Positions 1-7,752 of a DNA stretch of 64,000 bases are shown in pieces; position 1 is the stretch's first letter, and each line of letters opens with the position of its first letter. The translations under genes and the position numbers were made by a program. Origin of the DNA: an uncultured Dialister sp. (GTDB lineage: Bacteria; Bacillota; Negativicutes; Veillonellales; Dialisteraceae); contig CABQAR010000004.1 of assembly GCA_902462205.1 (NCBI GenBank), positions 1-64,000 of the forward strand, written 5' to 3'. The notes below the pieces were generated by a model. That model was not told the DNA's origin. It did no database searches and saw only the letters and a list, made by a program, of their open reading frames with translations.

Positions 1-830
1 TGCAATGAAGAATCTGGGCAATGATTGCAGATTTTAAATACTACTCGAAAGCTTCTACCGCTTGTCGGGAGAAGTACCGCCGTATGGCGGGGATAGGGGC
101 GAGTTTGGGTAAAGACGTTTCTTCTTTCTGCTCCAACTTGACCCTATCGTCAGCGTTGCTGACACTTCCCCTGCCTTTCAGGGGAAGCTTTTGGCTTAGT
201 ATTTAATCTCCTTATTTCATTCCACTATACTCCGTTTCATTCGAGGTTAACGGCAGGTAGATAATACTAATCAAGGTAAACACCCCTTGCCCGTCATTCT
301 TGAATGCAATGAAGAATCTGGGCAATGATTACAGGTACTAAATGCTATCCGAAAGCTTCCACCGCTTGTCGGGGGTAAGTACCGCCGTATGGCGGGGATA
401 AGGGCGAGCTTGGGCACACACATTTCTCCGTTCTACTCCAACTTAACCCTATCGTCAGCGTTGCTGACACTTCCCCTGTCTTTCAGGGGAAGCTTTTTGT
501 TTAGCATTTAATTCCCTTGATTTCTTCCTACCGTGCTCCATTCCATTTGAAAATGACGGCAGGCAAGTAATATTAATCAAGGTAAACAGCCCTTGCCCGT
601 CATTCTTGAATGCAATGAAGAATCTGGGCAATGATTGCAGATTTTAAATACTACTCGAAAGCTTCCCCCGCTTATCGGGGGTAAGTACCGCCTACGGCGG
701 GAATAGGGGCACACTTGAGTATACGTTTCTCCGTTCTGCTCCAACTTACCCCTTCAGTCAACCTACGGTTGCCAGCTCCCCCGTGTTCGGTGGAGCCTTT
801 CGTTTACTGTTTAACCCCTGTGGATCTCAC
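1..830. repeat. Three tandem ~305-bp hairpin-rich repeat units
   Basis: The same block recurs with starts at about 1, 305 and 611 (phrase tgcaatgaagaatctgggca), giving a period of 304-306 bp. Copies 1 and 2 are similar over their whole length; copy 3 diverges after about 740. Each unit holds hairpins: an accgcc...ggcgg stem, a GTCAGC/GCTGAC stem in copies 1 and 2, and in copy 2 a perfect 9-bp CTTCCCCTG/CAGGGGAAG stem. Short reading frames inside (for example 21-206) have no conserved protein features. The array may continue upstream of the window. It resembles palindromic intergenic repeats of gut Firmicutes; function unknown. The stretch 831-934 holds nothing I recognise. Confidence 0.85.
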
Positions 831-934
831 TTACATCAGGAATCATTTTTCTTGCAAGTTCTGAATCTTCCATATAAAAAGCAGAGACACAGATTGCTGA
901 TTCCTGTATCCCTGCTTTTATCTTATTGATTGAT

Positions 935-1525
935 TTATCTGATTCCGAGCGCTTTCTTTGCCAGCTGGTCTGCTATTTCATTATATTTATCCCCGGAATG
1001 TCCTTTGACTTTTACGAAACGGATATTTATTTTTTCTGCTGCTTCTGTATAAAATTCCGTGTAGGCAATCGTCCCTCTTTTTCTTGCTTTCCATTCACCG
1101 GTGCACCATTTTGCGATTCCTTCGTAGTCGTGGTATATGGTCACTTCTGATATGCCATTGTCCAGACAATACTGCATGGCTGCTTCCGATCCCTTGATTT
1201 CTCCTGCCACGTTATGCATTTCTGCCAGAATGATATCGTCGTATTTTTCTGAAAAATGAAGCTCTTCGCCCTGATTCAATATCACCATCCCGTAGGAGAA
1301 CTGGTGGCTTACGGCGTCATAGCTTCCGTCTACATATGCACGGACGCCTTCACCGTCAGCCGGCGACTGTTCTTCTCCCTTCACGAAAGCTGCCGCTTCT
1401 TCCCTTGTCGCGAAGCCTTTGTAGATGGCTCCGGAGAAACTCTTGATCTGTTTCTGGCAGTCTTCCCAGCTTTCGTATATGCCGGGCTGATTCCCTATTC
1501 TCACACCGTAAAATTTTTTTGCCAT
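935..1525 (-). CDS. Ribonuclease HI with N-terminal viroplasmin-type domain
   Basis: Predicted to degrade the RNA strand of RNA-DNA hybrids. The ~196-residue protein starts at an internal ATG (MAKKFYGVRIG) preceded by GGGAG; the longer frame upstream has no ribosome binding site. Residues ~1-50 match the hybrid-binding viroplasmin domain (FYGVRIG, GIYESWEDC, KGFATREEA). The RNase H fold follows: AYVDGSYD supplies the first Asp, a Glu lies in the NVAGEIKGSEAA segment, the next Asp is in YHDYEGIAKW, and the last acidic residue follows VKVKGHSGDKYNE. All catalytic carboxylates appear present. It stands alone on the minus strand, downstream of M20 peptidase and its terminator. Confidence 0.9.
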   Translation of the reverse strand: MAKKFYGVRIGNQPGIYESWEDCQKQIKSFSGAIYKGFATREEAAAFVKGEEQSPADGEGVRAYVDGSYDAVSHQFSYGMVILNQGEELHFSEKYDDIILAEMHNVAGEIKGSEAAMQYCLDNGISEVTIYHDYEGIAKWCTGEWKARKRGTIAYTEFYTEAAEKINIRFVKVKGHSGDKYNEIADQLAKKALGIR

Positions 1526-1631
1526 GATGACTCCCTTTATGATGGATATATATTTCTTTCTTATTATATATGGAACAGACGCATTTACGATATGGTTTGC
1601 GGAATAATTATATTTCATGCTGCCCCATTTG

Positions 1632-1664
1632 AAAACGTGCCTTTGTTTCCCGGCACGTTTTTTA
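1632..1664 (-). terminator. Intrinsic terminator after the M20 peptidase gene
   Basis: AAAACGTGCC at 1632-1641 pairs with GGCACGTTTT at 1652-1661 around a 10-nt loop. T-rich flanks on both sides mean it could work in either direction. Confidence 0.75.
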
Positions 1665-1666
1665 TT

Positions 1667-2992
1667 TCAATATTTTTTCAGGAAGGTCTTGAAAAATCTG
1701 ACTGCCATTTCCAATCCTTCAATGGGCATCCGTTCATCCACCTGATGTGCTTCGCCCCATTTCTTTGTCTTGTACCGGCCGCTGAAGCGGAAAATGTTGT
1801 CGCAGACCTCATAATAATTCCTTGAGTCCGTCGCGCCCAGCATGATGCTTGGAATGACCGCCGTTTCGTTTCCGAATACTTCACGGATGATGCCGGCAAG
1901 CTGTTTGAATTCCCTGCTGTCCGTCCGTCCCTCGGGTTTCGGATCCTCTCCAAAGGTAACCTTGACCCTGATATCTTTCGGCAGGATGGATTCCAGATAT
2001 TCCCTGACCGATTCCACCGTATCTCCCTGCAGGATACGGACGCTCATCGTCATTTCCGCATGGGAGGGAAGCACATTCGCCTGGCTCGCCGCCTGCGCCA
2101 TGGTCAGTGCAAAGGTGGTATGAAGGAGCGCATCCAGTTCTCTGTCCTTTTTTGCCAGACGGCAGAGCGATTTCCAGTGTTTCTTCGGATGTCTGTAAAT
2201 CTTTTCTCTGTCTTTTCCCGCAAAGGGAGCGGACGCCTTCAGATAGGCCTTTGTGAGCGGAGTCAGGCGGTACGGCATAGGATGGGCTTCGATGATGGCC
2301 GCCGCCTTGGATACGACGCCTAAAACGGTTCCCCTTCCCGGCTTGCTGGCATGTCCGCCTGCGCCGTCCTGATAAATAACGAATTCATTGGGCGCTTTTT
2401 CCGCCAGCGCCACGTTGGCAACAGGAACGGCTCCTTCGTCCACGTTGCCGCCTTCATCAAAAATGCAGCCTATCTTTATTCCCTGCTCTTTCAGATATCG
2501 GGCCGCCAGCACAGATCCCTTCTTATCATCAGCGCACTGCACTTCCTCATTGTGTCCGAAAGAAAGATAGATGTCGAAATCCGGTTCAAAGTTTTCTTCC
2601 AGCAATTCTTCCATGGCTTCCAGCTCTTCAATCAGAAGGGACTTGCAGTCTTCCGAGCCCCGTCCCCAGATGCAGCCGTCAGCGACCGCCGCGCTGAAGG
2701 GCGGATAGGTCCACTGTTCCGGATGGATGGCGGGAACCACGTCCTGATGTGCCATGAGCAGGACTGGCAGCTTCTTTGCTTCTTTCGATTTCAGATGAAA
2801 TAAAAGACTGGCTTTCCCAACAGGGATGAGTTCCGCTTTCTGATGGACCAGGGGATAACATTTCGCTAAATATTCATGCAGCGCTTCAAACTGTTTCCAA
2901 TCCGTCGCCTCATCATTCACCGTGGACACGGATGGAATCTGCACGATTCCCCGCAAATGCTCCGTATATTTTTCATTGCCTTCCGACATCAT
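1667..2992 (-). CDS. M20 family metallopeptidase (carboxypeptidase/dipeptidase type)
   Basis: Zinc-dependent exopeptidase of the M20 family, probably cytoplasmic (no signal peptide). The 441-residue protein has the expected metal-site motifs in order: MAHQDVVP (~80), GRGSEDCK (~112) and SFGHNEEVQ (~145), then a lid/dimerisation domain containing GGHASKPGRG. The C-terminal part continues with MLGATDSRNY and ends in a typical M20 helix. Length and motif spacing fit the carboxypeptidase-S/PM20D1-like branch better than PepV, but the substrate cannot be read from sequence. A GGAGG site precedes two adjacent ATG codons, so the start could be three bases downstream. It may help use of peptides as amino-acid source. 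Confidence 0.85.
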   Translation of the reverse strand: MMSEGNEKYTEHLRGIVQIPSVSTVNDEATDWKQFEALHEYLAKCYPLVHQKAELIPVGKASLLFHLKSKEAKKLPVLLMAHQDVVPAIHPEQWTYPPFSAAVADGCIWGRGSEDCKSLLIEELEAMEELLEENFEPDFDIYLSFGHNEEVQCADDKKGSVLAARYLKEQGIKIGCIFDEGGNVDEGAVPVANVALAEKAPNEFVIYQDGAGGHASKPGRGTVLGVVSKAAAIIEAHPMPYRLTPLTKAYLKASAPFAGKDREKIYRHPKKHWKSLCRLAKKDRELDALLHTTFALTMAQAASQANVLPSHAEMTMSVRILQGDTVESVREYLESILPKDIRVKVTFGEDPKPEGRTDSREFKQLAGIIREVFGNETAVIPSIMLGATDSRNYYEVCDNIFRFSGRYKTKKWGEAHQVDERMPIEGLEMAVRFFKTFLKKY

Positions 2993-3053
2993 CTTTCCTC
3001 CTTTTTTGTTTCATTTTCATAATTATACATATATCCATTTATAAATACAAACA

Positions 3054-3085
3054 AAAGCCGATACCCCGTCAGAAGCATCGGCTTT
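3054..3085 (-). terminator. Intrinsic terminator after the binding-protein gene
   Basis: Read on the minus strand, AAAGCCGAT pairs with ATCGGCTTT across a 14-nt loop and is followed by a T-rich run. It lies 19 bp past the stop codon of the substrate-binding protein. Confidence 0.7.
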
Positions 3086-3103
3086 CCCGTTTTTACTTAT
3101 GGA

Positions 3104-3970
3104 TTACTGCTTATTTAATTCTTTCAGGTTGTCCAACAGATTCTTGTGGTACCATTTCTCGGACAGTTTTCCGATGGTTCCGTCTTCGGTCAGCTTCTTC
3201 AGGGCTGCATCGATTTCTTCCGCCAGCTTCGGTTCGTTCTTATTGACGATTACGATGATGTCATTGACCTTGATCGGCTTCCCGACCGTTACGATATCGA
3301 TTCCCATGGCTTTCGCCGTTTCTTCTACGCCGAAGTTGTCAGGATATACCATGAAATCATACTGGCCCGTCTTCAAGGAATTCAGACGATCCGCCACGGT
3401 CAATCCGTCCTGGATCGGCACTTCCTTCATGATATTTCCATGCGCCGCGTTCCAGTCGGTCAGCACCTTGTAAATACCGCCGTTCGGTGTATTCGGTACC
3501 TGCTTTCCGTTTTTGATGGCGTCTTCCAGACTGCTGAACTTGTTCTGGTTGTCTTTCAGCACATATACCATGACGGAGCTTGCGCCGATCGCCGTTTTCG
3601 GCACGATATAGTCTTTTTCACGGCGCGCGGTCCTGTAATATCCGCCGGAAGCGACTTTCGCATCGCCGGATTCCATCATGACGTCCTGTGTTTCCGGCGG
3701 AACCGCTTTGATGTCCAGCGTGTAGTCCTTCAGGTTCTTATTGACTTCCTGCCAGATGTCATATTCGAACCCTTGGATTTTTCCGTTTTCATCCTGCCAT
3801 GCGATCGGGCGTTCCGTGCTGGAAACGACCAGCTTCACCGCCGTCTTGTTCCCTGCTGCCGCCGTTTTGGATGCATCCTCTTTCTTGTCAGAGCCGCCGC
3901 AGCCTGCAAAAGCTCCGATCAGAATGGCGGAAGCCGCCAGTGCCGAAATAATTTTCAAACTCTTTTTCAT
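3104..3970 (-). CDS. Amino-acid ABC transporter substrate-binding lipoprotein (orphan)
   Basis: A 288-residue family-3 periplasmic binding protein for a polar amino acid. The N-terminus is a lipoprotein signal with lipobox AFAGC, so it is predicted to be anchored on the outer face of the cytoplasmic membrane. The ligand-binding fold starts near VVSSTERPIAWQDENG. No permease or ATPase gene adjoins it; it may share the transporter encoded at 6434-9395 (inference). The transcript begins with a T-box whose likely specifier is UGC, and a small ORF (4029-4139) separates leader from gene. A cystine/cysteine ligand is therefore the best guess. The GGAGG-preceded ATG supports this start. Confidence 0.8.
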   Translation of the reverse strand: MKKSLKIISALAASAILIGAFAGCGGSDKKEDASKTAAAGNKTAVKLVVSSTERPIAWQDENGKIQGFEYDIWQEVNKNLKDYTLDIKAVPPETQDVMMESGDAKVASGGYYRTARREKDYIVPKTAIGASSVMVYVLKDNQNKFSSLEDAIKNGKQVPNTPNGGIYKVLTDWNAAHGNIMKEVPIQDGLTVADRLNSLKTGQYDFMVYPDNFGVEETAKAMGIDIVTVGKPIKVNDIIVIVNKNEPKLAEEIDAALKKLTEDGTIGKLSEKWYHKNLLDNLKELNKQ

Positions 3971-4028
3971 TGTGTTTTCCTCCTGTGTAAATGATACGGT
4001 ACCTGCAAATCTGAATCTTCGTGAACTG

Positions 4029-4139
4029 CTATTCCTTGAAAAACTGATGGAATGCCGGTGCGGGAATTCCGATGAAAAGAAGGCAGCTGCAGATGCCCCA
4101 TTTCACATCCTTCAGTTCTTTTGCTATTAATCTGCCCAT
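4029..4139 (-). CDS. Small ORF (36 aa) between T-box and binding protein
   Basis: Reads MGRLIAKELKDVKWG, then a short hydrophobic stretch (ICSCLLFIGIP), ending HQFFKE. A GGAAAGG sequence lies nine bases before this ATG; two further in-frame ATGs at 4148 and 4145 are closer to it. It sits downstream of the T-box terminator and 58 bp before the binding-protein gene, so it is on the same transcript. It contains a CSC motif and one possible membrane segment. I recognise no family. It may be a small membrane protein, a coupled leader peptide, or chance. Too short for usual gene calling. Confidence 0.45.
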   Translation of the reverse strand: MGRLIAKELKDVKWGICSCLLFIGIPAPAFHQFFKE

Positions 4140-4179
4140 TTTCATCATCCTTTCCTTATTTCATCACCAAATAAAAAAA

Positions 4180-4437
4180 TCTCCCGCCCTGATCAGGACG
4201 AGAGACTCGTGATTCCACCTAATGTTCATATCCATGTCGCCATGCATATCTCTTCGGGTACCGGGATTTTCCTCTATACCCTGACTCTGTATCGGGAGTA
4301 CCCGGATGGACCTACTGTTATTTCAGCCCGTCAGACTCAGAAATGCACTTCAGCGCCGTATCCGTGCCTGCTCACACTCTCCAGGCTCGCTTTGCCGTTT
4401 TCAGGCTGCTTACTCTTTTCTTCACCGTCTTAAGTTA
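4180..4437 (-). promoter_or_regulatory. T-box leader, probable Cys (UGC) specifier
   Basis: On the minus strand the leader contains a Stem I with an AGTA S-turn element, a distal GCGAGCCTGGAGAGTGTGAG segment and GAA-G-TGC-A near 4338-4350, which places a UGC (Cys) triplet in the specifier position. The T-box core AGGTGGAATCACGAG lies at ~4207-4221, a variant of AGGGTGGNACCGCG. A hairpin then pairs TCTC/GTCCTG with CAGGGC/GGGAGA (two-base bulge) and ends in seven T residues at ~4174-4180. Uncharged tRNA binding would favour the antiterminator and switch on the downstream binding-protein gene. The T-box call is solid; the specifier is an eye alignment. Confidence 0.8.
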
Positions 4438-4443
4438 TTGCCT

Positions 4444-4472
4444 ACTCTACCATTAAATTTTTCTTCTGTCAA
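4444..4472 (-). promoter_or_regulatory. Sigma-70-type promoter for the T-box transcript
   Basis: On the minus strand, TTGACA (4467-4472), a 17-bp spacer and TAGAGT (4444-4449). It places the RNA start just before the T-box Stem I. Confidence 0.7.
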
Positions 4473-4490
4473 CACCATACGGAAATTTTT

Positions 4491-5009
4491 TTATCCGATA
4501 CGGATGACCTCGAATTTCCTGTCTTCTTTCCGCAGCATATCGCTTCCCGGGCCATGGCCGACAGCCACGCCCAGCAGCGGATACACGCCTTCCGGCAGTT
4601 TCAGGGCCCTGACATATTCCGCATCCTCTCCTAAATTGCGGATGAATCCGCGGAGAATAACCGAGCCCAGTCCGAGCTCCGCCGCCTTCAGATGGACATG
4701 CTCCGCAATGATGCCTGCGTCAAATTCCATCAGATACTCCACAGCCTCTTTCGTCCTGCAGATCAGGAGCAGGAACGGCGCGCGGAACAGCGGATCGCCG
4801 CCTCCTGTTTTCTCTGCGGTTTCTCTGGCAATCAGCTGAAGGATTTCTTTATCCCTCACCACGGCCAGAACATACCCCCGGTCATTGTGTTTGCCCACGG
4901 AAGACGCCATGGCGGCATGAAGCAATGCTTCCTCCTGCTCTACGGAAACCGCCTCTTCCGTATAACGGCGGACAGACTTGCGAAGTGCCAGTACGTGATC
5001 AAATTCCAT
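4491..5009 (-). CDS. Nitroreductase-family flavoprotein
   Basis: A 172-residue FMN-dependent oxidoreductase of the nitroreductase fold. Features visible: N-terminal RKSVRRYTEEAV (the Arg-Ser-x-Arg phosphate-binding start of the family), central AGIIAEHVHLKAAELGLGSV (the family's A...Q/H.L.A...GLGS region), and C-terminal GVAVGHG. The protein is short for the family but complete. Substrate unknown. It is 40 bp downstream of the GST-like gene and probably co-transcribed with it; both are redox proteins. Its end lies just upstream of the promoter of the T-box transcript. Confidence 0.8.
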   Translation of the reverse strand: MEFDHVLALRKSVRRYTEEAVSVEQEEALLHAAMASSVGKHNDRGYVLAVVRDKEILQLIARETAEKTGGGDPLFRAPFLLLICRTKEAVEYLMEFDAGIIAEHVHLKAAELGLGSVILRGFIRNLGEDAEYVRALKLPEGVYPLLGVAVGHGPGSDMLRKEDRKFEVIRIG

Positions 5010-5048
5010 TTCTTACCTCCTGAAAATCTATGAAATACTAATTAAAAG

Positions 5049-5972
5049 CTATCTTCTCAGAAACATGTTCTCCGGATCATCGCTGAGAGACGCGCGGGAA
5101 ACCGGTTCCTCCCATGCGGACATATCCGGTCCCTTCGTCACGATCTGCCTTGGATTGGACCGGATATCCATCTTCTGTACCCCTTCCTTGATATCCGCAA
5201 GGAATGTCGTTTCACGGAACGCAGGGACATGGTACAGTTCTCTTGCGTAATCCGACAGATTTTTAAAAGAGCTGAGCAGGCTTCTGTTCATGCCCATGCC
5301 GTAATAAGCCAGGTCATACCGGATTAGGAAAACATAAAACGTGATATCCGCTTCCGTAACATGGCTGCCAAAAAGGAAACGGCTCTTTTCCAGACGCTTC
5401 TCCAGTCTGTCAAGAAGGCCATAATAAGAATCGTATACACGGTCATACTCTTCCTGCGTCTGTGCGACAGCTGCGCGGAATCCAGCAGGTAGAAGTGTTC
5501 TTTCTATCTCTCCCTGCAATTCCCGTATCTCCTTCTGCTGCTCCTGCGGACATAAATCAGGCGCGTCATTTCCATGGAACGGTTTCCATTCCTTTTCCCA
5601 ATACCCCATCATTTTCAGATGGTCATTATTCACGGCCTTTCCGCTCCCGATATCCACGAGCGTAGGAACGATCACTTCCCCTTCATAAGACGGATCCGCT
5701 GCATCATAGGCTTCTTTCAGGTCATGGATTTTCAGTACAGGATCCACGCCGCCTTCCTTATGGGAAAAGTTCCACTGGTGCTCCATCGTCCACACAGGGC
5801 TTACCGTTCCGCAGGAAATCACCCGGTCCAGTCCGAGCAATTTCATCGTGATCCGCTGGCGCTGTGACCATGGACATTCGTGGCACCAGATCAGGCGGTA
5901 CTTCCCTTCCTCTACGGGAAGCATATCCGTGCCGTTTCCAAAAGGCGTATCAAAAACTTTCCTTCCCATCAT
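5049..5972 (-). CDS. Glutathione S-transferase-like protein, glutathionyl-hydroquinone reductase type
   Basis: The 307-residue protein has the long Ecm4/YqjG architecture: an N-terminal thioredoxin-like domain with WCHECPWSQR (~30-39) carrying the CPW nucleophile motif, then VIVPTLVDIGSGKAVNNDH, and a helical C-terminal GST domain (HVTEADITFYVFLIRYD). Known members remove glutathione from quinone conjugates. This is odd in an anaerobic Firmicute, where glutathione is uncommon; another low-molecular-weight thiol may be used. AGGAGG precedes the ATG. Likely forms an operon with the nitroreductase downstream. Confidence 0.8.
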   Translation of the reverse strand: MMGRKVFDTPFGNGTDMLPVEEGKYRLIWCHECPWSQRQRITMKLLGLDRVISCGTVSPVWTMEHQWNFSHKEGGVDPVLKIHDLKEAYDAADPSYEGEVIVPTLVDIGSGKAVNNDHLKMMGYWEKEWKPFHGNDAPDLCPQEQQKEIRELQGEIERTLLPAGFRAAVAQTQEEYDRVYDSYYGLLDRLEKRLEKSRFLFGSHVTEADITFYVFLIRYDLAYYGMGMNRSLLSSFKNLSDYARELYHVPAFRETTFLADIKEGVQKMDIRSNPRQIVTKGPDMSAWEEPVSRASLSDDPENMFLRR

Positions 5973-6137
5973 ATCCTCCTTGCTTCAACAGGCATTCCTG
6001 CCATTCTAAGATATCTGCCATCGACCTCTTTTCTTTATTATACGCTTTTCATAAAAACATCCTTCTTTTTTCGATGCCCGGCAAATGCATATTTTTTGAA
6101 ATTTGGCAAAATTTATTTTTTCTTCCGAAAATCTGAT

Positions 6138-6166
6138 TTGACTTTTCAAAATTTCCATGCTACCAT
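6138..6166 (+). promoter_or_regulatory. Promoter of the cysteine-transporter transcript
   Basis: TTGACT (6138-6143), a 17-bp spacer and TACCAT (6161-6166). Transcription would start near 6173, about 35 nt before the leader peptide. Confidence 0.6.
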
Positions 6167-6207
6167 GACCATAAATCAGGCAGAGATGCAGAAAGGAAGT
6201 ACGCGAT

Positions 6208-6315
6208 ATGAACTACGGAGCGCATGCAATGGTTATTTGTTGTAACATGGCATGTTGCTGCCATGTTTCCTTTGCGTGCGCTCCTTTCCACATATTTTCT
6301 TCCGCAGAATCATAA
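6208..6315 (+). CDS. Cys-rich leader peptide (35 aa)
   Basis: A complete short reading frame beginning MNYGAHAMVICC with GGAAG at 6195-6199, eight bases before the ATG. Six of its 35 codons are Cys: TGT-TGT at 6238-6243, TGT-TGC-TGC at 6253-6261 and TGC at 6277. Nearly the whole frame lies within a long hairpin and an intrinsic terminator follows. This is the layout of amino-acid attenuation leaders such as trpL or hisL, with Cys as the sensed residue. The downstream operon encodes a CjaA-like cysteine transporter. Function is inferred; the frame, Cys clustering and ribosome binding site are seen directly. Confidence 0.75.
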   Translation: MNYGAHAMVICCNMACCCHVSFACAPFHIFSSAES

Positions 6316-6365
6316 GACCATCAGCGGAAACAGATAAGCAGGAGGCGCAGGCTTCCTGCTTTTTT
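6217..6365 (+). promoter_or_regulatory. Cys attenuator: competing leader, antiterminator and terminator stems
   Basis: Three mutually exclusive pairings are visible. (1:2) 6217-6229 pairs with 6272-6284, 13 bp with one G-U, enclosing a 9-bp stem 6244-6252/6259-6267 whose loop is TGT-TGC. (2:3) 6277-6285 pairs with 6340-6349, 9 bp with one bulged G. (3:4) 6337-6346 pairs with 6351-6360, a 10-bp terminator stem with loop GCAG and T5ATTTT after it. Ribosomes stalled on Cys codons would block 1:2, allow 2:3 and prevent termination. The Cys codons lie just upstream of strand 2, where stalling would need to occur. Confidence 0.7.
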
Positions 6366-6433
6366 ATTTTGCATCACGGTTCTGCCATTCCCGTTCCCGA
6401 TGTTTCATTTCCAATCCCAGTAAGGAGTTCACA

Positions 6434-7105
6434 GTGGACACAGATTTCATGGTGAAATACACGCCGCTTTTCGTAGAAGCCGCGTGGACCACGCTTTACA
6501 TCGCCGCCATCGGTATTTTTCTTTCCCTTCTTGTCGGCCTTGCGATCAGTATCATCCGCTACCGGAAAATACCGATCCTGACGCAGATTTCCACCGCATA
6601 CATCGAGCTTTCCAGAAACACGCCGCTCCTTGTACAGCTCTTCTTCCTTTATTTCGGCCTCCCCAAGATAGGCGTCCATATTTCAGGAGATGCCTGTGCA
6701 GCCATCGGCCTTACCTTCCTTGGTGGAAGCTACATGGCGGAAGCGTTTCGGAGCGGGATTGAATCCATTGCCGTTTCCCAGCATGAATCGGCTGCCGCAT
6801 TGGGGCTGACCGATCACCAGATACTTCGCTTCATCCTTCTTCCCCAGGCGTTGGCCGTTTCTATTCCGCCCCTCTGCGCCAACGTATTGTTCCTGATTAA
6901 GGAAACCTCGGTATTCAGCGTATGCGCCGTGCCTGATCTGATGTATATCGCCAAGGATCTCATCGGCCTTTATTACAAAACAGATGAAACGCTCTGGATG
7001 CTTGTCATCGCTTATCTGATCATCCTGCTTCCCATTTCTCTGGGAGCGTCATTACTGGAAAGGAGGCTTCGCCATGGAGGATTTGGGGATCCGGGTGCTC
7101 TTTGA
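6434..7105 (+). CDS. Amino-acid ABC transporter permease (first of two)
   Basis: Inner-membrane permease of the polar amino-acid (HisMQ/GlnP) family, 223 residues. Starts at GTG with TAAGGAG six bases upstream. It has the family's hydrophobic segments, the ELSRNTPLLVQLFFLYFGLP signature (~62-81) and the ATPase-contact EAA loop ESAAALGLTDHQILRF (~118). It overlaps the second permease gene by 32 bp. With the second permease, the ATPase and the CjaA-like binding protein it forms a full importer. The Cys leader upstream and the binding protein point to cysteine or cystine as substrate. Confidence 0.9.
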   Translation: MDTDFMVKYTPLFVEAAWTTLYIAAIGIFLSLLVGLAISIIRYRKIPILTQISTAYIELSRNTPLLVQLFFLYFGLPKIGVHISGDACAAIGLTFLGGSYMAEAFRSGIESIAVSQHESAAALGLTDHQILRFILLPQALAVSIPPLCANVLFLIKETSVFSVCAVPDLMYIAKDLIGLYYKTDETLWMLVIAYLIILLPISLGASLLERRLRHGGFGDPGAL

Positions 7106-7751
7106 CGGAAGTAACGGCATCCGCCTTCTCGGCGGTCTTTGGACGACTATCGAGATTTCGCTGCTGTCCGTTTTCGGTTCCATCGTCTTCGGCCTGATTA
7201 CAGGGCTTTTCATGACCATGGACAACTTGCCTGCAAAAATCCTTTCCCGCGTGTATCTGGAATTCATCCGCATCATGCCGCAGCTCGTGCTTCTCTTCAT
7301 CGCTTATTTCGGAGTCACCCGCGCGCTTGGTATCGATGTATCTGGCTTCGCCGCTTCCATCGCCGTTTTCATCCTGTGGGGGGCGGCTGAAATGGGCGAC
7401 CTTGTGCGGGGCGCTTTGATTTCCATCCCGAAAAGCCAGTATGAAAGCGCGGAAGCCCTCGGGCTTTCCCGCTGGCAGATGTACCGCTTCATCATCATCC
7501 CGCAGTCCCTGCGCCGCCTGCTTCCTCCGGCCATCAACCTCTTCACGCGCATCATCAAGACGACCTCCCTCATCGTTCTCATCGGCGTGGTGGAAATGCT
7601 GAAAATCGGGCAGCAGATCATCGAGGCCAACCGGTATTCGGCTCCTGACGCGGCGCTCTGGATCTACGGTACGATATTTTTCCTGTATTTCCTTGCCTGC
7701 TATCCGCTTTCCCGGGTCGCGGCTCATTTAGAAAAGAAATGGACAGACTGA
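7074..7751 (+). CDS. Amino-acid ABC transporter permease (second of two)
   Basis: A 225-residue paralogue of the preceding permease. GGAGG lies ten bases before the ATG, inside the first permease gene, so the two are translationally coupled. Key regions: LEFIRIMPQLVLLFIAYFG (~62) in place of the family ELxRGTPLLVQ signature, and the EAA loop ESAEALGLSRWQMYRFIIIPQ (~124). About five membrane spans. Its product should pair with the first permease as a heterodimeric channel in the cytoplasmic membrane. One base separates its stop codon from the ATPase start. Confidence 0.9.
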   Translation: MEDLGIRVLFDGSNGIRLLGGLWTTIEISLLSVFGSIVFGLITGLFMTMDNLPAKILSRVYLEFIRIMPQLVLLFIAYFGVTRALGIDVSGFAASIAVFILWGAAEMGDLVRGALISIPKSQYESAEALGLSRWQMYRFIIIPQSLRRLLPPAINLFTRIIKTTSLIVLIGVVEMLKIGQQIIEANRYSAPDAALWIYGTIFFLYFLACYPLSRVAAHLEKKWTD

Positions 7752-7752
7752 T

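Noticed and set aside
21..206. 61-residue ORF in the first repeat unit
   Set aside because: Not preserved in the other repeat copies and has no ribosome binding site.
1..830. CRISPR array
   Set aside because: Units are ~305 bp and similar throughout; there are no short repeats with unique spacers and no cas genes.
6374..6679. 101-residue minus-strand ORF opposite the attenuator and permease
   Set aside because: Antisense shadow of the permease gene; biased composition and no start signal.
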